From Kalmanozyma brasiliensis GHG001 (Eukaryota > Basidiomycota > Ustilaginomycetes > Ustilaginales): a stretch of DNA of 64,000 bases. Made by a program: the position numbers and the translations under genes. The stretch is taken from positions 1 through 64,000 of the forward strand of contig NW_015961950.1 of NCBI RefSeq assembly GCF_000497045.1. The letters are read 5' to 3'. This document shows positions 8,788 through 20,800 of this stretch, in pieces. Each line of letters starts with the position of its first letter. Positions within the stretch are counted from its first letter, which is position 1. The notes below the pieces were generated by a model, which was not told where the DNA came from, searched no databases, and saw only the letters and a list, made by a program, of their open reading frames with translations.

Positions 8788-10778
8788 TCATGGCTGAGCT
8801 ACACCGAACAGCCCGGTCAAATAGCCCTCATAATCGTACACCGCGTCCTCGACGCCTTCGACTTGGACCTGTGGCATGGCAGACTTCAGGTAGTCGATGG
8901 ATCCCTGAGGAAGCAGCGCCAGACGCAGGTCGAGTTCGGTGACGTAGGGCTTGTCGCCAGCCAGGCCCTGGAACGCCTCCAACAATTGATCGGGCGAGGT
9001 GGTGTCTTCGGTGATCTCGCGAAGAAAGGTGAGGAACGCATCGTACGAGACAGCGCCAAATGTCTCGCATAGCTGCAAGTGGATCTGCTCAATGTCGTCT
9101 TCGGTATAGATGATGCCCAGACTGGCAAGAGCTGCGCCCAGTTCCGGCACTGTGAGTGTGTTGGAAGCATCCTTGTCAAAGTAGCGGAATGTCGACTCGA
9201 ACTCTTCGAGCTGGGCTGGGGTAAGGTTGGTGTGCTGCCGCGAAACGATCTGATTCTCGATGAAGGCCAGCTTCTTCGAGACGCTCGCGCGGACGAGCTC
9301 CCACTCGAAGGCAAGATCGCTGAGCGTAAAGATGGTGTGGTCGTTCTCTTCCACCTTGGCGTCGGTGCATTCCTGTTCGAGCGTGGTGATCAACGAGAGT
9401 CGCTCCTTGATGGGATCTAGTTGCGCGAGCAGCTGCTTGACCACCTCGAGCTGAGCTTTCAAGTCGCCTTCGATCGTGGTGATGCCGCCTGCAACTTCGC
9501 GCAGCTGTCGCTCGAACTCATTGGCAGCCTCGGCAAACTTGATTCGCAGACTCTCTTTGGCCTTGCGGATCTCAGCATTGATGGATCGACTGCGATGTGC
9601 TTCCGCTAGCGCGAGAGTGACCCATGCAGCATCGAGATCAGCCTGCCTAAGACCGTGCCGTGGAATCCATTCGGGAAGATGATAGGTCTTGAGTTTGGTC
9701 TGGATGTTGCCGAGGAGAGCTGCCAAGTCGGTTCTTTCACGGACCAGCTCGCGCTTGACGCCGATCTTGTATTCGTTGAATTGGGTGAGCTGAGCTCGAG
9801 CATCGGCGTAGGTCCCTACGAATGTCGCTGCGACCCAGGCATTCTGTAGGCTTGTCATGGTGTCAATGAGGTGAAGAGCTCTCCTTTCGTAGTCCTGCTG
9901 CATAACCCATGCGCCCTGCATGACGTCGGCAAACGTAGCGACTCGCCGACTGACCACTTCCGCCTGCTCCATGGAGCTGAAAGCGTGGAAGTACTGAGCG
10001 ACGTAGGTCATGACACTGCGCTCGTCTGGCTTGGGCCGGTCGCAGAGATCCTCGACGTCGAGCAACTGCGGAATGCCAAGGTGCTCTTCGGCAATCTGAA
10101 AGGCGGTCCTTGTGCAGGCGTGAGGATCATCTTTGGGCAACGCGTCGTAGTTGAGCAAGTCGGGGCGATGTCGGTGGATCAGTGCGCAAAGTGCAAGTCC
10201 GTTCTTGAAGGATGTCGTGAAGTTGGTGACGTCGACCTCTTGGTAAGGAGCCGTCTTTCTCTGGCACCAGAGGAGCAGACCCTCCTTGGCAGTGACACCC
10301 TCCTCACTGATGTCAGCAATGGTGAAACGGAGAATGAGGGTCCAGATCATGCCGAGGATGAGCTTGAGGTTGCCATCGACAATATCTTCTGCACCGACGT
10401 TGGTGAGCACCACACCTCGACTCTTGATGAACTCGAGGGCTAGGTTGACGTTCTCGGCCTTCTGTACGCGCATGCGAGGGTTCATGTAGTAGCGCCCGAG
10501 GGTTGTGTCGCCCATGATCTCCATGAGCTGCACTAGCTTGACTCCGTCCGAGAGGTCGGATGCTAGTGATCGCATCGGAGGAATCTGTCTCGACTCGAGC
10601 TTGGTGTTGAGCCTGTCGATCAAAAGCAAATGAGAGAGTCAGATCAGGGATGCAGTTGCAAACGCTGAGCAGGTGCCGATGAGACTCACCATTTTGTGAA
10701 TGTCTTTGCCTGCACTTCCTCCCAGCCGCGATCCTGATCGGGCAGACCGACGAGGACGGATGACCTCTTGTACGCCAT
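8788..10778 (-). CDS. ain1: Alpha-actinin, actin-bundling protein
   Basis: Two exons: 10778-10690 and 10612-8788, giving 637 aa. The intron (10689-10613, 77 bp) has donor GTGAGT and acceptor GACAG, and joining restores the CH-domain start AKTFTKWLNTKLE. Domains: CH1 (about 20-130) and CH2 (about 140-250) form the actin-binding site; a spectrin-like coiled rod spans about 260-480; a calmodulin-like EF-hand tail spans about 490-637, with one canonical 12-residue calcium loop, DKDASNTLTVPE. The C-terminus ends with GYLTGLFGVAQP, close to the family's normal end. Fungal alpha-actinins of this size have a short rod and act in the cytokinetic actin ring. The first exon start (MAYKRSSV) is the first ATG compatible with the splice. 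Confidence 0.93.
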
Positions 10779-12053
10779 CTCTGCGGTGTTGCGCCGTGCG
10801 CCAGTCGAGATTCGCTGTGTAACTTCCGAAGCTGAGTGCGTCACGCGAAAGCAATGATGCTTTGCGGCTGGTTTCCGATCGATCGATCCTCGGAGCAGCC
10901 GACGATTCGAATGATGATAGTGTCGGGATGTCTGTGACTTTGTGTAGGCGGGTCTCCTGATGGTTTGCCAATCGATGTGATGGTAAGGCAAAAGCTTCGA
11001 AAGCAGCTCCGCCCGAGAACGGGCCCGAAAAATCCCCCCAGCGCAACCACCAACATCTCCACCTTTGGCGGGCAACCAAGGGCCGCTGCCGCCGTTGCTG
11101 TGTTACTTTCGTCTCCTGTTTTAAAAAAATAAATTAATAAATTACAGCGAACGCGTGAAGGAAAGCGAGACCAACACCTGACCGCGGCAGTCTCCGATAT
11201 CGGGTCGACGCGATCGGGTCGGAAGAGGTCCGACTGGCGTTGTGACAGTGGGCCGCTTTCAGCTTGACGGGGGTCACCCATAGACCCCAGGCGACCCTGC
11301 CGAGGAAGGCAAGGGGGTCTGATCGAGCTTCATTGCGTCAAGGGCCCGTCCGGCCACCTTGCAAGATGAAAAAACGAGCGGCGGGCCTTGGCCGAGGAGA
11401 CTCGAGCTCGAATGATATGCAGGACCGAACGTCTTTGCAATCGCCCAGATCTGTACTGCTTCCAGGACTGTCCTGTTATCACTCGACAGAGAGCCTTGCG
11501 CCCTCGCTTGAGTAGCATGTGACCTCTTGTGATGAGCTGAAGGACAGAGAACTCGCTCCGTCCCTGTGTCTTTGAGGCACCCCGAGCAGCAAACGTAATA
11601 CGCGCTTTCTGTCTCCCTCTTCTCGCTGCCTGAATTTCTGTCAGGGTGCTCCGACGAACGCGTGGGAACGGCCATGTGAGAGAGTTGCATTGCAGCACGC
11701 CGTGGCAGTCCAAAGCGAGGTACAAAGTTGGTTAGGGTCCAGCGCAGAATCGCCCGCTGCTGTCAAGTGACTGGTGCAGAATGCTGTTGCCCTCGCGCTG
11801 CTTTCCCTTTGATACTGCTTTACCTTGCTTGCATCACTACACCAACCTCCATCACCATCTGTCGGCGCGGCATCAAGCTCAGAGCTCTCCAGAGCCGCCA
11901 TGACGTCTTCTCGTTGCCGTTCATAGGCCGCTGACTTCAACACGCAGCATCGACGCCTGTCACGGGCTCATCTGCATAGTCGATTCTGCCCTTCCACCGC
12001 TTAGACTGGGATCTCAATCTACGACTCAGCCGCATCTCGCAAAGCTCCCAGCC
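10779..12053. other. Divergent intergenic region with an AT-only tract
   Basis: 1.27 kb between the starts of alpha-actinin (minus) and the Ser-rich hypothetical gene (plus), so it must contain both promoters. A 26-bp run of pure A/T lies at 11119-11144 in otherwise GC-rich DNA. ACGCGT occurs at about 11150 and 11654. Overlapping open frames of 70-146 codons at 11264-11943 look like chance. Confidence 0.45.
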
Positions 12054-13877
12054 ATGAAGGCGATCTTGACAAGCTTTGGGAGACGCGCCAATGTCGATCG
12101 GCGAGAGGCCCCAGAAGCTTCGTACCATTTCAAGCCTGCGGTGGCCTCTTCCAGTTCGCATACGCCGACCTATCGGACTAGCTATTCATCTTCCACAGGT
12201 CCAGGCGGAGGCATAGGCGATGCACCTTCGCCAGCTATTCAGCGCGCCGTCAAAGATGCCCGCCCCTCAGGGTCATCGTCACGCTTGCCATCGCATCCTC
12301 CATCGAGCTACAGGAAGCCGTCCAGGCCGACTTCCAACGCCGATGGGGTCGCCCGAGGGCTTGTCGGGAAGCTGTCGACGGCTCACAGCAGGGATGCATC
12401 GCCGTCGCAGTACGCAGCTTCCGCTTCTCGAGGGTCTGCAGACTTGACTTCGGCATCGCGCCCCGGCTCGGCTGGGTCCAGGTCCTCGTCGACCAGCCGC
12501 GCATTACATCCGAACAGCGCCTTCCACCCTACATTGCATACCCGTGCTATCAGTCCGTCGAGCAAAGATGCTGCTGGCGCCGATCTCTCTGGCATGACCT
12601 CTGCAGAGCTGGCGGCACGATTGAACGAGCTAGCAGTGGCGAATGCGGACGGCCTTCTCACCGACAGCGAATATCGTATCCTACGCCAGGCTGTATTCGA
12701 CCGGATGATGCGCGCCGAGCAGCGTTGTACGCCAACAAGCCCAGCAAGCGCACCGCTCGCGCTCAGCTTGACTGGAAGCGACCAGAATCTCAGGCCTGCC
12801 GTTGCGGACGACAGTGTAAGCAGCAACGCGAGGCTCTCTTCGGATCTGCTCGACGTCGACACGGGCAGATCCAGATCTTCGCTCGGGTTTGCGGCTTCAA
12901 TCTCTTCCTCCATCCGCAGCGGTCACAGTGGCAAGCCCTCGAGCTTTCAGAACGTCACGCGGCTGTTCAAAGGTCAGGCCGCTGCCTCGAAAGCCACGCA
13001 ACAGCAATCCAGTCAAGAGTCGCACGCGAGTCAGGACAGTTTGCATCGCAGCGCAACGGGTCGATCAAAACTCATGCGGGTCGACTCGATCAGCAGATCC
13101 TCGCAGCTGTCGAATGACGATGGTCAGTCGCATCGCGCCTCGTCGTTCCGCACGCAGCAGTCATCCGCTGCAAAGTCGTCTCGGTTGTCGACGTTCGGCC
13201 GTCTCCGAGCTAACAGCCAAGCACGTCGTGAGCAAGCAGAGACGTCGGCTCGCGACATGGAGGACGCTTTTTCAGCCGAGAGAACTGCGTACTCTCTTCG
13301 CGCTGTGTCACTGTACGACGCGAGCGACGTCGAGACTACAGGCAATAATCCGCCAGCATCCGCTCGGATGGACGTCGCTCCGACCTCTCTTTTCGGCGCA
13401 GAGTACGTCGGCAAGCATTCTCGAGAGATCCGAGCGGAGATAAGCGTGGTGCAAGCCGAGGGCAATCGAATGCTCGCCACTTTTGCAGCTCTGGAAGAGA
13501 CCCTAATGGCCAAGCACAGCAATCTCGAGCCACTAGTACGGAAGGACGTTGCGGAGAGAGCACGAGCGTCGAACCCTCTAGCTTGCGTTTCCTGCCTTGA
13601 TCTCTCGGATGGAAGCCACGCTAGACGACCGTCGCGCCCACCGCCTCCCTCGTCATATCGGTCACCGCGCACGGCTCCTCAGGCGTCGGGCCTAGTCTCG
13701 CCGGATTCGTCTTTCCCGATGGATGACGATTCCACCTCCGCGGACGTCACCGCCTTCGAGACAGAACTCATTGGCATTTACACACAAAAGGCCGCCGTGG
13801 TCAAGCGCTACCAGGATCGGCTCGCCTTCCTGCAGAGCAAGCTTAGATCGGCGACCATCCGCGAAGGGCTCAAATGA
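12054..13877 (+). CDS. Hypothetical Ser-rich protein with SHOCT-like and coiled-coil segments
   Basis: 607 aa, single exon, ATG at 12054. I do not recognise a named family. Most of the protein is Ser/Arg/Ala-rich and probably disordered. Three segments look ordered. Residues about 180-220 (MTSAELAARLNELAVANADG, then LLTDSEYRILRQAVFDRMM) resemble the short SHOCT-type helix-turn-helix in which a filament of helices follows a 'G-x-L-T/S-x-x-E-Y/F' motif. A helical stretch at about 455-500 (SREIRAEISVVQAEGNRMLA) precedes a C-terminal helix at about 570-607 (YTQKAAVVKRYQDRLAFLQS). It may be a scaffold or regulatory protein; that is inference. Confidence 0.75.
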   Translation: MKAILTSFGRRANVDRREAPEASYHFKPAVASSSSHTPTYRTSYSSSTGPGGGIGDAPSPAIQRAVKDARPSGSSSRLPSHPPSSYRKPSRPTSNADGVARGLVGKLSTAHSRDASPSQYAASASRGSADLTSASRPGSAGSRSSSTSRALHPNSAFHPTLHTRAISPSSKDAAGADLSGMTSAELAARLNELAVANADGLLTDSEYRILRQAVFDRMMRAEQRCTPTSPASAPLALSLTGSDQNLRPAVADDSVSSNARLSSDLLDVDTGRSRSSLGFAASISSSIRSGHSGKPSSFQNVTRLFKGQAAASKATQQQSSQESHASQDSLHRSATGRSKLMRVDSISRSSQLSNDDGQSHRASSFRTQQSSAAKSSRLSTFGRLRANSQARREQAETSARDMEDAFSAERTAYSLRAVSLYDASDVETTGNNPPASARMDVAPTSLFGAEYVGKHSREIRAEISVVQAEGNRMLATFAALEETLMAKHSNLEPLVRKDVAERARASNPLACVSCLDLSDGSHARRPSRPPPPSSYRSPRTAPQASGLVSPDSSFPMDDDSTSADVTAFETELIGIYTQKAAVVKRYQDRLAFLQSKLRSATIREGLK

Positions 13878-14241
13878 TCGAGGCAAGCTCATGAACGAGT
13901 CGCCTTTTTACCCATTAGGATCCATCCCCTTCTTTTCTACCATGGCTGCTACGCTCTGGACAGCACAGCCACCATCACTCACTCCGTTCCCTGCCGCGGC
14001 CCGCCTCATCTGTACTTGTATTGTGCCATCAATTGGAATGGAAGCATCGCGTATCCACCGCTCACGGGAGCTTGCCTCTTCCGTCAGAGATGTGGTGTGA
14101 GACTGCAGAGGAAAAATGCCGTGACAACCTGAGGGAAAGTACGCCAAGTTGCGAAGAGAAGTATCGATTGCTCGGTCGTCATGTATAGCTAAAAGGTGTG
14201 TTTCGTCAGCCGAACATGGGATGTTGTGCGGTATCTGCGGC
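13878..14241. other. Convergent 3' intergenic region
   Basis: 364 bp between the stop codons of the Ser-rich hypothetical gene (plus) and cofilin (minus). It should hold both 3' UTRs. No coding frame or structured element recognised. Confidence 0.4.
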
Positions 14242-14858
14242 TTAGAAGCTCTGTCGGCTGGCCTTTTCGTGGACGGTCTCCTGGCTGACCTCGGAGAAGT
14301 CGGTGCCCTGCACCTCGACCGAGATACCGACGAGCGATTTGCGCAGTGCGTCCTTGGACGAGGCGTAGATCATCTTGGGCTTGATCTTGGCGTCATCAGG
14401 GGACCAGGTGAAGAAGCAGATCTTGTTGCGCTTGCCCGCACCCTCCTTCTCAAATTCGTAGTCGTAGATGGCATAGCGACATTCCGCGGGTGGCAGCTCG
14501 GCGATGAAGTCGTCGTACGAGGCCGAGGTGGACGAGTTGAGCACGATGATCTCGGTGTTCTTGTCGTTGAGGCCGTAAATGATGTATTTGAGCTTCTTGC
14601 CGAGCTTGAGCTCCTGGAACTTGTCCAGACACTCCTGGGAGACTTTGACGCCGGACGACTGCGGAGAAAGGTAGCGCCGGTCGGAGCGAGAGGATCGGAT
14701 CGCAAACAAAGGCAATCGAGCGGATGACGTGTGTTTCGAGATGTCGAGACAGAGTAGTTTGCGCGATGATGCGTTCAGAAGAAAGGGTCGGCAACAACAC
14801 TAGGATGTCAGCCATTGCTTCTGGCTGCAGTCCGCTCTGAAGCGCGCGTACTCACCAT
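14242..14858 (-). CDS. COF1: Cofilin/ADF, actin-severing protein
   Basis: 139 aa from two exons. The start codon alone (14858-14856) forms the coding part of exon 1; the donor GTGAGT follows at once, and the 197-bp intron (14855-14659) ends at CCGCAG. Exon 2 (14658-14242) gives MSSGVKVS..., the normal cofilin N-terminus. The single ADF-H domain fills the protein: [79 protein letters not shown]. The long actin-binding helix ([13 protein letters not shown]) and C-terminal FSEV are intact. It severs and depolymerises actin filaments. A frame reading through the intron gives an unrelated N-terminus, which is an artefact. Confidence 0.95.
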
Positions 14859-17800
14859 GATGAGAAGATATAGGACCGAAGACGAAACGACGAGGATGGA
14901 TGTAGGAAGAAGTGAGAGTTGATAGCAATCGATGCGAATCGCGCGAAGATGACGGACGTGCGCGCTGTGTGGTTGTCGAGGCTTGCGTGTGTTGCTGCGT
15001 CGCTTGACAGAGAGAGAGTGGAGTTGGAGAGACCAACACCGACCGACAGTCCGCCTTTGCGAGGTCACAGAGCACACACAGCCTCGACATGGCTCGCCAT
15101 CGTTATCACCGATTCATGGAAAGCGACTGCTGGATTACAAGTTGAGCGGCCTCACTTAAATCAATTTGGAGGAAATGTAATTCGGTGGATCGACCTCCAA
15201 CACGGCCCGTTCCAATTGCTTCAAGGGGGGCAGGAACGGTGGGCATCGATTTTTCAGGGCCATTGTTACGTCGAGCTATCTATCTTTGAAAAGAATGAAA
15301 CCAAACTCAATGTGTCGCCCGAGTGACCGACTAGCCTCGCGTCCACGGGTCCGAGAATAGCTCTGACGGAAAATCAGTTCTTCCGATTAAAAGAAAGAGA
15401 AAAATCTCATCTGTGCGTGTGCTCTTTTGCAGGCAGCCGAGAAAAAAGAAAACAGATACGCGCATTCCCGTGGACGCTCGCTTGCTTCGCCACGGGAGCT
15501 CGCCGACACACGTCGTCGAGCACCATTTCTTTTGTGTTAGGATCAGCAAGCCATTGTTCGATGGCGTCGGTTGGGCCAGAAGCATGCTGACAGCAAATTT
15601 TGCAGCTTCTATGCCATCTACTGAACGTCTTATCCTAGCATCGAGTCTTCGATCTGGTTCGCTTCGATGCGGCTTGCTCCAAACAAAAATAATGAATAAG
15701 GGTGAAAAGGGGCAGACCTGGGTGGCATCAACAAGAAAATGCGTTTTCGGAGCGCGAAAGTGCAAGGTGGCTTGTCCTTGCACCGGAAGACCAGAACAAA
15801 AGTCACGCTGAAAACGCTCCGGACCGCTCGGGTGTCTTTGTGCTGTTTAGGCTGATAGTTTAGACCGGACTCCGCCCTCGACTCGCATCGTCTCGCTTCC
15901 ATGATAGTCTACAATCGCTGCTGACCGACCCCGCCGATTGTCATCTGTCCTGGGTCGGGTCTTTCGTGTGTCTTGGATTGGTTCGGCTCGGCACATTGTG
16001 CGCACCAGCCGGTCCCAGCTGGATCGCATCGATCGACGGGCCTAAGCATGCAAACTAATGGGCGATTCGCACACCAACGTCGACCATGGTTAGGTCAAAA
16101 GACAGACAATGGCGTCGCTCCGGACCGTTGGGAAATTTGTGCGGCTCGCTTGACAAAGAATTGCACAACAAGGAGCTACAATGCGCTAGGCACTAGCGTC
16201 TAGCGTCTGCATGCAGGAGAACACGCCGCCACAAACCAAGACGCATCAGGCGAATCGCCTAGCGAGCCGGATGTACGCCTCGCTTATGCCTGTTCGACGA
16301 TGCTACACGTGCGGCCGTCTGTATTGCCGGCGAATGCTGACACGATTCCATAGTGAGGTATTCGAATGACCCGTGCTGCTTGCCTGCCCGTGTGAGGCAT
16401 GTGTGAAAGGTCGACGAGCTCCACGCTCGAAGCGAGTGACCTCGTGCAATCGCTATCGGCTCGGCCTACCTATTGCTTTGCCCCTTCTCCGGGTGAGGAC
16501 GGCAGCAGGTTGTGTGATTTCCGCCGCTCTAGCCAGGCAGAGGATTCGAGACACGATCATGATCGTGCACGAGGCGACTCGACGAGCGCTAAGAGCGGGA
16601 TTTTCTCCTCATCAACTCCATTGAACTGCTTCCGTTGGAGTTCTGCAGTCAAGCAGAACAATCCACATCCCATATGCACAATGTACCCTCGCGAGGTTCG
16701 TTCGTCGCATGATTGCGTGACCTCTTCGGAACGGTAAGGTGAACCGCTCGAGTCGTGCCAAAACAAAAGGAGGTTCACAAAAGGACAAAGGGCGAGCACT
16801 GACAAAGTTCTTGGAACACGAAGGGGCGAGTGCTAATGTAAGTGCCATGTGGGTTCATGCACCTGTAAACAAGGGCAGTGTCTCCTTACCCGTTTGAGCG
16901 GCTTGACCCCACTGATTCGATTCGATCCGGTTAAGACGTGTCACGCAGACAGCCGGGGGTGACACACTTTGGTTCCAGCACACCATCGAACCCCTCAGGG
17001 TCGGAGCTGAGGGGGAAAAGGCACATCCGATTCGAGGTCAGCTCTACTGGGTGAGGAAGGGCATCGTGTTTTATCAACGACCGGAGTGCGAATCCACCAG
17101 GCAAAGGCGTCAGCAGGTCTCGGCACGGATGTTGATCCGCACCACGGCAGTCGCATCAAACGGAGACTCCATTGTCTGTGTGGATGTACGTACACAGGCA
17201 CGCGCGCTCATGTGCCCGTGATGAACGGGAGAATCTCAGGAGCGGAGATCGAAGCATTGAAAAGAACATGAGAACGAAGCGGTTGGATGGATGCGCGCCA
17301 AAACGTGAGCAGGTTGGCCGACTGCATGCGTATGGCTGTGTGTGCGGTCTGTACCGCCAAAATGGTCGCTTCTACTCATGGCCCGCACGAACCTTGGGTT
17401 CATTGTTGGGTGATGCTGAACGATTGACCGACGCGCTGCCCGCAAGCGGGTGCATCCGTGACCTTTTCGGGATACCTGCGGGTCGTCCAGCTGCCCTCAC
17501 GACACCGGAGCGTTTCCAGCTAACCCATGCATAGACAATCCCGTCGGAAGCAAGCGAATCGTAAGGCCAATCAATTTGATGTTCTGACAAGGGACAGATT
17601 GAAACCATCCGAGCCTGCATGTGAGGCTCGACAAGCTGCCAGATCGAGCGACGACTACACTCGCACCAATTAGCAACGTCAAGACCGAGTCGATGCGCTT
17701 CGGACCCTTTTTCCTCCTCTCAACGTCACGACAATAGAAACGCGGCGCTTGCATTGCCTTCCGCAGAGCCGCCAGCCATTCATACGGAAAATTGGTGTCG

Positions 17801-20800
17801 GCGTCCTTTCGGTCTTGAACTCGGGCTCACTCTGTTCCACACTGGACACTTCAAACAGATGAGTGGAATCGCATTCTGGGCGTGACCGACTCTTCGCCTC
17901 GAGTCCAGGTCGTGCTGTATACTCCGCTCACATACCCGCAAGCAGGGGAGCAGTCAGCTAGGAACCGGATCGGAGTGTCAAAGGGCGGCAGCCAACCCCC
18001 TTTGCTTTGATTTTCAATTACAGATTTTGATCTGTTCGGGCGGTAACCAGACCTGATGCGTGGCGATGACGGCCATTGGTTCGGCGGAGCAGCCAGGCAC
18101 GGCTATCTCGGAGCAGGCCTCAACGAACACGATCGTCGCAGATTGGAGAGCGATACCGGCACCGGCCAAGCCGATTGATGGAAGCCACCCCTGATGGCAG
18201 GAAAGAAGAGGCGGGAAGGCTTGTTTCTGTGGATCGAGGTGCTCAGCTGCCTCGGTTAACTCGGGCTGCAGCTGCATGTTTTGGTACAGAACTCATCATA
18301 CACTGTTCCGTTCGAGACATGTCTCGCCGGCACACAGACATTTTGCATGGCCAATGCGAATTGGCCCGAAGCTGGGACCGATCGGGAAGGCTGCTACAAC
18401 ACGAAACCGAACTAGCGCAGGCGGAGTGGCAAAGCAGCGGAGAGACAAAACCAAGACGAATTTGAGCTTGCTTCTTTTGAGAGAGAGGCAGCTTCGATGT
18501 CACGAGCTCGGATTGCCGGTTGCTTGTGCGGAGCATCTAGATTGAAACGAGGAACGATCGAAAGGGTCCTCTGCATGTGAAGCCAGATTTGTGGCTGACC
18601 TGCATCCTCGACATACATTCGCCGCGGTGAACGGGGAAACCAATTTACAGTATGCCCTTCGCCCGGGTTTCGTTCATGTCGACTATCCGCTGCTCTTGTC
18701 GCATTCGACTCGGGTTTGTTTGGCTGGTTTGGCAGAGTCCGAGGTCACATATCACTCACAAAGATGTCGATGATAGTCGGCAAGAGGCTGCTGGCTTCCA
18801 CATGTAGATCTCGGACAACAAAGAACCAGATGCGGCTCGAACCGAGAAGGGATCAGAGCTTGCGCTTTGTCATTGTTGTTCGAACAACTAAAGAAGCATG
18901 GGCTAGCTGCATACACTGCTTGTACCCGTGCCGCCTGACCATCGAGCAACACTCGTTGCCGGTTGAGAGATTCGCTGTCCCTCATCGACATTGCGCACCG
19001 AGCACGAGTGGGGTCTTCAGGTCTTTGGCCCGCTACCTCTGTGTGACTTTGAAAAGGTGGCAACCGTGTCGACGGAAGTGCCGGCCAAAGCAGTGCAGAC
19101 AAGGCGTTGCCAAGGTATCCATGCCGACAAGCACGTTCTTGGCTCGGCGAAAGCGACTGTATGATTCATGTCGATGCTCGTCTTCTTTTCTCTCGCCAAG
19201 ATGCGGATTCGGGATCGAAGCAAACCGTGCAGGTCTTGACATGACCAGGCACGACCCTGTGTGAGACAAGACGCGGCAACAAGGGCTAGCGCATGAGCAA
19301 GGATCGTCGACCGCATCAGCATTCTCGAGCTAGGGAAGAGCAGGTCTCAGGCGGGACTCTCGGCTGAAGGTGAGTTGTGTGCATTGGTGGCGGCTCCACC
19401 AGCGGACGAGCTTGAAATCTGCGGACCAAACAAGGGACGCGAAAAAAGGAGTGGCGTACTCAGAAAGTAAGCGAGGTGGGATCGAGCCTGATCGCGCATG
19501 TCTGTGTGCAGCCGAGTTTGTCACTCCGTCAGCACGAGATCCCATTAATAGAACTCGGCTGTACGCGTTGCTTGCGGTCGACTGGCTGGCCGGCTTCATG
19601 TGACTTTTCTTTTCCAGACGTTGAAAGCTAGGAAAGAGAGTTTGACGGGAGGGGCAGTTCAATCTAGTCACACCGCTTCTGGAAGCGAGATTGACAAACA
19701 GCGACTCTTGCACCTGAATCTCATCCCGTCGGAGGGCAAATGAAAACGTAAAATTGCTCAACGCCGAGAAATGCCGAAGACTCTTAGCTGTGTCTCTCTC
19801 TCTCTCTTACCCCCTTTCCTGCTCCCTCTCGATGTGTGTCTCTCTAGCCCTGCTGAATACCGCTTTCGGGCACGCTTTGTCCTTGTCTCTCTCATGCAAC
19901 GACCCTGTCTTCTGTCATCTCGAGACGGAAGGGCAATGCTGTGTCTTGCATCGTATCCACAAACACTCGCCATCAGCCTTGTGCGAACCTCGCGCTGATA
20001 TGCCCACCGCCGTCCTGCTTTCCTCAAACGAGCATTGCGTCGAGTGCGCAAGGTGCGCGCTCTAGCAAGCCTTGTACCCATTGTTCATTGAAAAGCGCCG
20101 CTCCCACCTGCTCAGTTGGTCATTGTGAGCTAAGCAGGTGCGGCTACGGCATGCTTGCAAGCGACGAACAATGGCGATGAGCAGATGCTACTGTAACTCT
20201 TGTTCGCAATTTGGGTCAGCCCACTTGGATTCGCATCGTGACACCCGCTGCAGTGGTGCGCTTCAAGATCCGCAACCCAGAGTCAGGACCCAGATGTTTT
20301 TAGCTGCAAAGCAACTTAACTTGTGGCATCACGCACACGCACACGCACGCACGCGGCGCCATCTGATCACAAAAGCGATTATCGCGGCACACTTCCGAGA
20401 TCAAATTGAGAAAAGCTGCGTTGACTTACCCATGAATCAACACGCTGACTGCCAGGCTCTTGCCAATTCATTATTTCTCCCTCCGACGCTTTCTCAACCA
20501 CATTTTCGGGTCCCCCGCCGCCGCCTTGAAACACTCGCCTTGTGCTGAGCTGGCAAGTGAAACGATGAAAGAGCATCCTGCCGCTCATGCCCGAGCGGGT
20601 TCCAGTGTATATCTACCCTAAGAAAGCTGATTCATGCGTTCAAATGCCTGTGCTTCGGCCTTTGCGAATGCTTCGAAATTGGGGATTTATTTGTTTCTTT
20701 TACTTTCTTGCCTTCGCCTTTGCGCTGGTCTCATCTGCAGCCTGGCTGATTCGTAATGGTAATGCAGCGATGGCTTAGACTCCTCGACAAGCTTGTCTCG

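Noticed and set aside
8835..9314. Short alternative frames inside the alpha-actinin EF-hand region that could suggest a second gene
   Set aside because: They are out-of-frame shadows of the alpha-actinin exon, which reads through with intact EF-hand and C-terminal motifs.
20587..20778. 63-codon frame with a hydrophobic stretch (WGFICFFYFLAFAFALVSSA), a possible small membrane peptide
   Set aside because: One short hydrophobic run can arise by chance from T/C-rich DNA. No homologous features, no clear promoter, and it lies in a region of many similar chance frames.
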